The position numbers were made by a program, and so were the translations under genes. Under the pieces are notes generated by a model, which saw nothing but the letters and a program-made list of their open reading frames with translations, had not been told where the DNA came from and ran no database searches. From contig NKIR01000011.1 in NCBI GenBank assembly GCA_002255985.1, forward strand, positions 28,110-92,109: a stretch of 64,000 bases of DNA, in the 5' to 3' direction. This document shows, in pieces, positions 57,044 through 62,171 of the stretch. How positions within the stretch are numbered: position 1 is the first letter of the stretch; every line of letters starts with the position of its first letter. This DNA comes from Sphingomonadaceae bacterium PASS1. Lineage in GTDB: Bacteria; Pseudomonadota; Alphaproteobacteria; Sphingomonadales; Sphingomonadaceae.

Positions 57044-57454
57044 TCAGTTCTGCGCAGCCTCGGGGTCCGCCACTGCGCCAAACACCACTCCCGCCTGCTC
57101 TGCCCAGGGCAACTCTGCGGTCTCCGCCAACTCCTTGACCGATACCGTCGGCGACACGCGCGCAATCAGCAGTTTCTCCAGCACGGGCGGCGCCAAATAG
57201 GCCAGTTTCAGCATGCGGCCGACATAGGCAGGCGTGACGTTTTCAGCTTCGGCGATGTCGGACATGGTGCTGAAGGCGCCGCTCTCGAGCTGACGCCGCC
57301 AGCTCCATGCTTTGGCGATGGCCTTCAGGATGTGCGGGTCGACGCCGCCGGTCTCGGGCGCCATGTCTGCAGGCGGCATGATCTTTGGTCGTCCGTTGCG
57401 CTTGCGGATGGTGAGCGGAATGAACACCGTCATAGATGCAGGGGCTTGGCTCAT
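57044..57454 (-). CDS. HTH protein of the recombinase cassette
   Basis: A 136-residue protein with a central helix-turn-helix of the ParB/KorB kind (SDIAEAENVTPAYVGRMLKLA) after a basic N-terminal strand (FIPLTIRKRNGRPKI). A second helical region follows. The ATG overlaps the recombinase stop (ATGA). Genes like this commonly follow large serine recombinases with DUF2924 partners in alphaproteobacterial elements. A role as recombination directionality factor or DNA-binding accessory is inferred. Confidence 0.65.
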   Translation of the reverse strand: MSQAPASMTVFIPLTIRKRNGRPKIMPPADMAPETGGVDPHILKAIAKAWSWRRQLESGAFSTMSDIAEAENVTPAYVGRMLKLAYLAPPVLEKLLIARVSPTVSVKELAETAELPWAEQAGVVFGAVADPEAAQN

Positions 57455-58773
57455 GCGGCCTGCTCCAGTTGGCGGGGCGCAAGCATGTCGCAGATGATGG
57501 ATCCGAGCCCCTCGGTGCGCAGGTCGACCGTCAGACCCTGCGGGCTTACCGTGACGCGGTTGATAAGGATGCGCGCAATCCTTGCCTGTTCTGCGGGAAA
57601 CAAGGATTCCCAAAGGCTGTCGAAGTTTGCCAGCGCGGTAACGACGTCGCTCTCGTCGGCCTGAGGGTCCTTGGCTTTTGCTGATGCGACCGCACGGGTC
57701 ACGACCTCTGGGGTGCGCAGTAGCCCTCGGATTTGCTGGATGACGGTATTCTCCACCATCCCTGCATTAAGCCGGACAAAGCCGTCGGTGCCTTCGCCGG
57801 CGCGGTTCCGGATCGCATCCATCGACGTGTAATAGCGATAATGGCGGCTGCCTTTCTTGGTGGCGGTCGGTGTCATGGCCACGCCGCTGGAGGTAAACAT
57901 CAACCCCTTGAGCAGCGCTGGGGTCTGGGCTCGAGTGTTCGCCGCGCGCTGCCTTGGGCTTTCTTGCAGAATAGCATGCACCTGATCCCAGAGCGGCTGG
58001 TCAATAATGGCTTGGTGCTCACCGGGATAGCTGGTGCCCTTGTGGACCGCTTCGCCGAGATAGAGCCGGTTGCGGAAGAGCTTGTACAAGAACCCCTTGT
58101 CGACCGGCTTGCCGCGCTTGTTGAGAACGTGGTTTGCCACCAGTTCGCGCGTCAGCGTCGTGGCCGAGCCCAGCTCGACAAACCGTTGGAACATGTGACG
58201 GACTGTGGCAGCTTCTGGCTCGTTGACGATGAGCTTGCGGTCAACCACGTCGTACCCCATCGGCACGAACCCGCCCATCCACATGCCTTTGGCGCGGCTG
58301 GCAGCAAACTTGTCGCGGATGCGCTCGCCGGTGACCTCGCGTTCGAACTGGGCGAACGATAGCAGGATATTGAGCGTCAGGCGGCCCATCGAGGTCGTGG
58401 TGTTGAACGACTGGGTGATGGAGATGAACGTCACGCCATGCTTGTCGAACACCTCCACCAGCCGCGAAAAGTCCATCAGCGAGCGCGACAGGCGGTCGAT
58501 CTTGTAGACCACCACCACGTCGACCAGCCCGTCCTCGATATCCTCAATCAGCGTCTTCAGGCCAGGCCGATCAAGAGTGCCGCCGGAGAACCCGCCGTCA
58601 TCGTAGTGTTCGCGCATGCACGCCCATCCTTCGGCGCGCTGGCTGGCGATATAGGCCTCGCAGGACTCACGCTGGGCATCGAGGCTGTTGAACTCCATGT
58701 CGAGCCCCTCTTCGGAGCTCTTGCGGGTGTAGATGGCGCAGCGCAGGCGGCGCTTTGGTGCAGCTTCTGTCAT
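57451..58773 (-). CDS. large serine recombinase (resolvase/invertase N-domain + Recombinase domain)
   Basis: Site-specific recombinase, 440 residues. The catalytic Ser19 is in CAIYTRKSSEEG, with conserved arginines in VYKIDRLSRSLMDFSRL and QFEREVTGERIRDK. The Recombinase domain follows (FVPMGYDVVDRKLIVNEPEA, KGFLYKLFRNRLYLGEAVHKG), with a C-terminal coiled region. The zinc-ribbon cysteines common in this class are not evident. ATG 58773 overlaps the DUF2924 stop (ATGA); the open frame further upstream is out of homology. It is likely to drive integration and excision of the element or of this cassette. Confidence 0.93.
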   Translation of the reverse strand: MTEAAPKRRLRCAIYTRKSSEEGLDMEFNSLDAQRESCEAYIASQRAEGWACMREHYDDGGFSGGTLDRPGLKTLIEDIEDGLVDVVVVYKIDRLSRSLMDFSRLVEVFDKHGVTFISITQSFNTTTSMGRLTLNILLSFAQFEREVTGERIRDKFAASRAKGMWMGGFVPMGYDVVDRKLIVNEPEAATVRHMFQRFVELGSATTLTRELVANHVLNKRGKPVDKGFLYKLFRNRLYLGEAVHKGTSYPGEHQAIIDQPLWDQVHAILQESPRQRAANTRAQTPALLKGLMFTSSGVAMTPTATKKGSRHYRYYTSMDAIRNRAGEGTDGFVRLNAGMVENTVIQQIRGLLRTPEVVTRAVASAKAKDPQADESDVVTALANFDSLWESLFPAEQARIARILINRVTVSPQGLTVDLRTEGLGSIICDMLAPRQLEQAA

Positions 58774-59228
58774 GCCGCATCCTTCCGTTCCCGCAAGCCG
58801 AAGAAGCGGTAGCCGTTCCACTGGGTGCCGGTGATGTCGCGGGCGACCGCCGACAGCGACTTGTATCGCCGCCCCTGCCAATCGAACCCGTCCTTCAGCA
58901 CGGTGATGACGTGCTCCGCTCCATCCCATTCGCGAACCAGCCGCGTTCCGATCACCGGATTGCGTGGGTCGCTGATGACCGATTTCCGGACCTTCTTGCC
59001 CTCGACCTCATCGGCCAGTGCATCAAGCAGCCGCGCCACCGGCTTGGATGGTCCGCCCCAGGTTAGTTCCTGGATGCGGTAAGCGATCCGCTGTTCCAGG
59101 AACGGCCGGCTGTTGTTGGGCGCCTCGCTACCTATCAGCGTCTGCCATTCGGCCTTCAGCTCGTTGACTGTCATGGTCTTCAGCGCGGCCAGCCTGGCCA
59201 GCACCTGCATATTGTCATTATCTCGCAT
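58770..59228 (-). CDS. DUF2924 domain-containing protein
   Basis: A 152-residue protein typical of DUF2924: LKAEWQTLIGSEAPNNSRPFLEQRIAYRIQ at the N-terminus, then GTRLVREWDGAEHVITVLKDGF and YKSLSAVARDITGTQWNGYRFF. The family nearly always sits directly upstream of a large serine recombinase and is presumed to help it; its biochemical role is unknown. It is coupled on both sides: it starts with TAATG on the preceding small gene (GGAGG upstream) and ends with ATGA at the recombinase. Confidence 0.88.
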   Translation of the reverse strand: MRDNDNMQVLARLAALKTMTVNELKAEWQTLIGSEAPNNSRPFLEQRIAYRIQELTWGGPSKPVARLLDALADEVEGKKVRKSVISDPRNPVIGTRLVREWDGAEHVITVLKDGFDWQGRRYKSLSAVARDITGTQWNGYRFFGLRERKDAA

Positions 59229-59446
59229 TATCGTCCTCCGATCCGGGCTTGTGCCCGGGGACGACTGACGCTCTTGGTGGCCGGGATAGCGAGCGAACTA
59301 TCTGCATCATCGGCAGATATAGAACTGGACTGTTGGCGCATGCGCAGCACGCCTGCCGCCACGATACGGCCCAACTCGGAGAGCCGGGCTTCGGTCGAAA
59401 GATCTTCGGGCGGCGAGGCGTTCGGGCCACTGAGGGAGGATTGCAT
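59228..59446 (-). CDS. small protein heading the recombinase operon
   Basis: A 72-residue protein with a helical core (TEARLSELGRIVAAGVLRMRQQ) and a Ser/Arg-rich tail. Similar short proteins precede DUF2924-recombinase pairs elsewhere, which supports this frame over the overlapping Cys/Pro-rich frame at 59218-59460. The stop overlaps the DUF2924 start. The function is unknown. It is transcribed from the operator-bearing promoter at 59521-59549. Confidence 0.6.
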   Translation of the reverse strand: MQSSLSGPNASPPEDLSTEARLSELGRIVAAGVLRMRQQSSSISADDADSSLAIPATKSVSRPRAQARIGGR

Positions 59447-59520
59447 AGAAGGGTCCGCATTAATGGCTGGGCGTCACGGGACGCCGCCCATGCGGATCCA
59501 TCCCCTGATCAGTTGAGGGG

Positions 59521-59549
59521 AGAATAAGTTGGGATATATCCCACGTCAA
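59521..59549 (-). promoter_or_regulatory. promoter of the recombinase-umuDC operon with a repressor operator in the spacer
   Basis: Read leftward: TTGACG (59549-59544), 17-base spacer, TATTCT (59526-59521). The spacer contains the perfect 14-base palindrome TGGGATATATCCCA (59530-59543), that is GGGA-N4-TCCC. The same core occurs in both promoters flanking the repressor start, so the S24 repressor is the likely ligand. Activity is inferred. Confidence 0.65.
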
Positions 59550-59589
59550 CGCGTGATGGGTATCCAGCTTCCCGCAAAATGCAGGTCGG

Positions 59590-60315
59590 TCAGCGCCTGC
59601 GCTTAAAGAGGTTCTGGTGCGAGCGCAGCACGATCCCGATGATGTTCACGCCCTCATCGTCATGATTATCTTCGTCTGGATTGCCGATGACAATCGGCTC
59701 CTGGAACTCGGCGCGGGTTGATTCCGCACGAAGAATGAAATTGGTCCCGTCATGGTCGAGCCGCTTGCAAGTAAGCTCATGCAGGTCGTGCCGATCGCGC
59801 TGGACGATCACAATGTCGCCAGGCTGGGGTTCGACAAAACCGTAGGACACCCGAAGGCATTCTAAGTCTGAGCCAGGTGCGATGATCTTGTCCATCGAAT
59901 GACCTTCCATCCGCAGAGCGAACCGCTCGCCGCCAAGGACAGGATTTGGCCCAACTTCAATAAAATAGCGGTCTTCTGCAGCCCAGTCGGTCTGTTCGCG
60001 CCAGACACCAGCTGCCACTGCACCCACGACCTCGAGCGGCTCAAGGCCACCTATCATGCCGACACGCGGCATCAAGGTGGCCGTTGAAGGCACCAACTGC
60101 GAGATATCCATCTCAAGCGCTTTGGCGAGGCCCAGCACAGTTTCCAATTGAGGGTTTGCGCTCTTACCGCGGACAATGTCACGCACCAGATGCGGGCTCT
60201 TTCCCGCAGACGCCGCCAGCGAGAGCGAGCGCGCATTCCACTTCGCCCCGGAGGCCGTGGCCTTTTCCAGGACACTGCGGAGATGTGCGATGTCGAAAAG
60301 TGGTTTCTCTGTCAT
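59590..60315 (-). CDS. S24-family self-cleaving repressor (CI/LexA-like)
   Basis: Probable master repressor of the element, 241 residues. The N-terminal HTH runs from WNARSLSLAASAGKSPHLVR to GKSANPQLETVLGLAKALEM. A cleavage segment VGAVAAGVWREQ (Ala-Gly bond) follows, and then the S24 peptidase domain with Ser in MEGHSMDKIIAPG and Lys in ELTCKRLDHDG. RecA-stimulated self-cleavage is expected. ATG 60315 lies at the predicted transcription start, so the mRNA looks leaderless. It is divergent from a Cro-like gene, with GGGA-N4-TCCC dyads in the promoters. Confidence 0.88.
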   Translation of the reverse strand: MTEKPLFDIAHLRSVLEKATASGAKWNARSLSLAASAGKSPHLVRDIVRGKSANPQLETVLGLAKALEMDISQLVPSTATLMPRVGMIGGLEPLEVVGAVAAGVWREQTDWAAEDRYFIEVGPNPVLGGERFALRMEGHSMDKIIAPGSDLECLRVSYGFVEPQPGDIVIVQRDRHDLHELTCKRLDHDGTNFILRAESTRAEFQEPIVIGNPDEDNHDDEGVNIIGIVLRSHQNLFKRRR

Positions 60316-60322
60316 GGCGCAG

Positions 60323-60351
60323 CATTTAGCACTGCGGGACAGTTCCCGCAA
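60323..60351 (-). promoter_or_regulatory. repressor promoter with operator, leaderless
   Basis: Read leftward: TTGCGG (60351-60346), 17-base spacer, TAAATG (60328-60323, weak -10). The dyad tgcgggaCAGTtcccgca (60333-60350) has 7-bp perfect arms around a 4-base centre, core GGGA-N4-TCCC, overlapping the -35 and spacer. The expected start point is about 60316, one base from the ATG. This suggests autoregulation of the repressor. Confidence 0.55.
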
Positions 60352-60377
60352 TATGCATTCATAAAGTAGTATGAGGA

Positions 60378-60406
60378 TTGATATGTAGGATTCATCCCGT
60401 AATAAT
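60378..60406 (+). promoter_or_regulatory. rightward promoter of the Cro-like/replication operon with operator in spacer
   Basis: TTGATA (60378-60383), 17-base spacer, AATAAT (60401-60406, five of six to TATAAT). The spacer holds AGGATTCATCCC (60387-60398), which fits the GGGA-N4-TCCC dyad with one mismatch. The expected start point coincides with ATG 60413, so this mRNA also looks leaderless. Confidence 0.6.
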
Positions 60407-60412
60407 CTGGAT

Positions 60413-60625
60413 ATGACAACGCACCCACTCCTCTCCGATATCGACGCATTCTTGCGGATTCATAAGCTCAGCGAGAGCGCTTTTGGGCGCCATGCAGTCA
60501 ACGACTGGAAGCTGATTCGCCAGCTCAAGGCCGGCCGCCGGCTCTGGCCTGACACCGAAGCGCGGGTCCGCACCTTCATGATCACCTATCAGCCAATCCC
60601 GCGTCGGAAGAAGGCTGCCAAGTGA
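60413..60625 (+). CDS. small Cro-like HTH protein
   Basis: A 70-residue basic protein with a Cro/CI-type helix-turn-helix (SDIDAFLRIHKLSESAFGRH, then NDWKLIRQLKAGRRLWPDTE) and a Lys/Arg tail. It is divergent from the S24 repressor and is first in the rightward operon, the classical place of Cro. There is no ribosome site, in keeping with a leaderless message. The next gene starts with GTGA on its stop. Confidence 0.75.
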   Translation: MTTHPLLSDIDAFLRIHKLSESAFGRHAVNDWKLIRQLKAGRRLWPDTEARVRTFMITYQPIPRRKKAAK

Positions 60626-61425
60626 GCGGCGCCTTCGAACGCCATGGGCTCGACCATCTGTCGGCGTCCTCAATCAACCTGTTCGTGGCGCAGCCCTCGA
60701 TGTGGGCGATGCAAAAGCTGATGGGACGCAAATCGACTGTCGGCCCTGCTGCGCACCGCGGCACTTCCATTGAGGCGGGTGTCGAGATGGGATTGTTTGA
60801 GCCTACCGCTTCGGTCGAGGCCTGTCAGGAACTGGCGATTGCCCGGTTCAACCAGCTGACCGCGCTGTCTGGCAACCCGAATGTCGACAAGGAACGCGCA
60901 GCCATCGCCCCGGCCGTCGCCACTGGTTTGGCCGAACTGCGCCAATACGGTGTTCCGGAAGCTGCGGACGGCAATCGCCAGCACCGGATTGAAGTGGCGC
61001 TTCCGGGCGTGCCTGTGCCGTTTATCGGCTGGCTCGACTTCTGGTTTCCCGAACACGGCATCATTGTCGACCTCAAGACCCAGCTGCGGCTCTCGTCCAA
61101 GATCTCCGATCCCCACTCCCGGCAAGGCGCGATCTACCATGCCGCCCATGGCAATGCCGAGATCCGCTTTGCTTACGTCACGCCCCAGAAGGTCGGCGTC
61201 TACCGGCTCGATGATCCCCGGTCGCACATCGCCCGGGTGGTGAGCATTGCCCAGTCGATCGAACGATTCTTGTCGCTGTCGGACGACGGCGCGGAACTGA
61301 CCCGGTCGCTCTCACCGGACTTCGACAGCTTTTACTGGAACGACCCGGCGGCACGCCAAGCGGCCGAGGAAATTTGGGGATCATTCCCCGAAGGCGATGC
61401 CGCGTGCCTGAACGCGGCGACTTGA
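60622..61425 (+). CDS. PD-(D/E)XK (RecB/Cas4-like) nuclease
   Basis: Phage-type exonuclease, 267 residues. Motifs are HRGTSIEAGVEMG (acidic motif I), IGWLDFWFPEHGIIVDLKTQ (the catalytic Asp and DLK of the PD-(D/E)XK core) and the QxxxY-type RQGAIYHAAHG. No Cys cluster for an iron-sulfur site is seen. The GTG start overlaps the upstream TGA, and GGAAGAAGG lies in front. Followed by a putative DNA-binding protein and a primase-helicase, it probably processes DNA ends for recombination-linked replication of the element. Confidence 0.82.
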   Translation: MSGAFERHGLDHLSASSINLFVAQPSMWAMQKLMGRKSTVGPAAHRGTSIEAGVEMGLFEPTASVEACQELAIARFNQLTALSGNPNVDKERAAIAPAVATGLAELRQYGVPEAADGNRQHRIEVALPGVPVPFIGWLDFWFPEHGIIVDLKTQLRLSSKISDPHSRQGAIYHAAHGNAEIRFAYVTPQKVGVYRLDDPRSHIARVVSIAQSIERFLSLSDDGAELTRSLSPDFDSFYWNDPAARQAAEEIWGSFPEGDAACLNAAT

Positions 61426-61444
61426 GAAAAGAGGAAACAGGAAC

Positions 61445-62101
61445 ATGGGTTTCATGACAGCCCCGTCTGGTGGCGGGGATTTCAAGGTGTTTGTCTCGTA
61501 CAATGCGAAGGCAGGACGCTGGTACACAAAGCGCGACGGCAAGGACGAGCCGCAGTTCGAGGTCGCCGACATGACAGCGGTGTTTGACATGCCGGGCCTC
61601 AAAACCGGCTGGTTCAAGTTCGCTTCCGGGGTCGCCCCGGAAAAAGTCATGGACCCCTCGTTCACGGCAGCGGCTGCCAATCCTGGCCAAGACTTCAAGC
61701 GCGGCTTCGTGCTCGACTTGTTCAGCGACAAGAACCTGCTCGGCGTCCGGGAGTTCTCGTCCACGGCCAGCATCGTCATCGACGCGATGAACGACCTCTA
61801 CGATGCATGGATGGCTGCGCCCGAAGCTGGCACCGGCCAGTTGCCGGTTGTTCGCTGTGTCGGTGTCTTTCCGGTCACCAACAAGCACGGCACCAACTAC
61901 CAGCCAAAGTTCGAGATCGTCGGCTGGACCGCACGTCCCGAGGCGCTGGGCGATAGTGACCATCCGGCACCGGCTGCCCCGGCTCAGGCCGCGCAGGTGC
62001 CAGCAGCACCATCACCGGCTGCAACGCCACCGGCCCCTGCCGCTCCTGCCACGCACATGCCGCCTCCCGCAGCCGTTGCGCCTGGCGCACCGCTGTTCTG
62101 A
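61445..62101 (+). CDS. putative ssDNA-binding/recombination accessory protein with APLF-ending disordered tail
   Basis: A 218-residue protein. Residues 1-170 form a beta-rich globular domain (FKVFVSYNAKAGRWYTKRDG, FDMPGLKTGWFKF, CVGVFPVTNKHGTNYQPKFE). Residues 175-218 are a Pro/Ala-rich disordered tail ending GAPLF. I do not recognise a named family. The layout of a beta domain, a flexible tail and a terminal hydrophobic-Phe tip resembles SSB-like proteins, and the position between a nuclease and a primase-helicase fits. The tip lacks the acidic residues of bacterial SSB, so this is a hypothesis. Confidence 0.6.
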   Translation: MGFMTAPSGGGDFKVFVSYNAKAGRWYTKRDGKDEPQFEVADMTAVFDMPGLKTGWFKFASGVAPEKVMDPSFTAAAANPGQDFKRGFVLDLFSDKNLLGVREFSSTASIVIDAMNDLYDAWMAAPEAGTGQLPVVRCVGVFPVTNKHGTNYQPKFEIVGWTARPEALGDSDHPAPAAPAQAAQVPAAPSPAATPPAPAAPATHMPPPAAVAPGAPLF

Positions 62102-62111
62102 GCGGACCTTT

Positions 62112-62147
62112 GGAAGCCCGGACGGCAGCGTCGTCGTCCGGGCTTCC
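62112..62147. other. perfect 13-bp hairpin upstream of the primase-helicase gene
   Basis: GGAAGCCCGGACG (62112-62124) pairs exactly with CGTCCGGGCTTCC (62135-62147) around a 10-base loop. No T-run follows. It starts 11 bases after the putative DNA-binding protein gene and ends 24 bases before the primase-helicase start. It may attenuate or process the message, or be a replication-initiation structure. Confidence 0.6.
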
Positions 62148-62171
62148 CAATATCAAGAATGAGAGGGTGCC

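Noticed and set aside
57733..58362. 209-codon rightward frame inside the serine recombinase
   Set aside because: It is a shadow of a gene with clear catalytic motifs.
59218..59460. 80-codon frame overlapping the small gene before DUF2924
   Set aside because: The frame ending at 59228 gives a helical protein that fits the TAATG junction with DUF2924. This one is Cys/Pro/Arg-rich and looks like a frame shadow.
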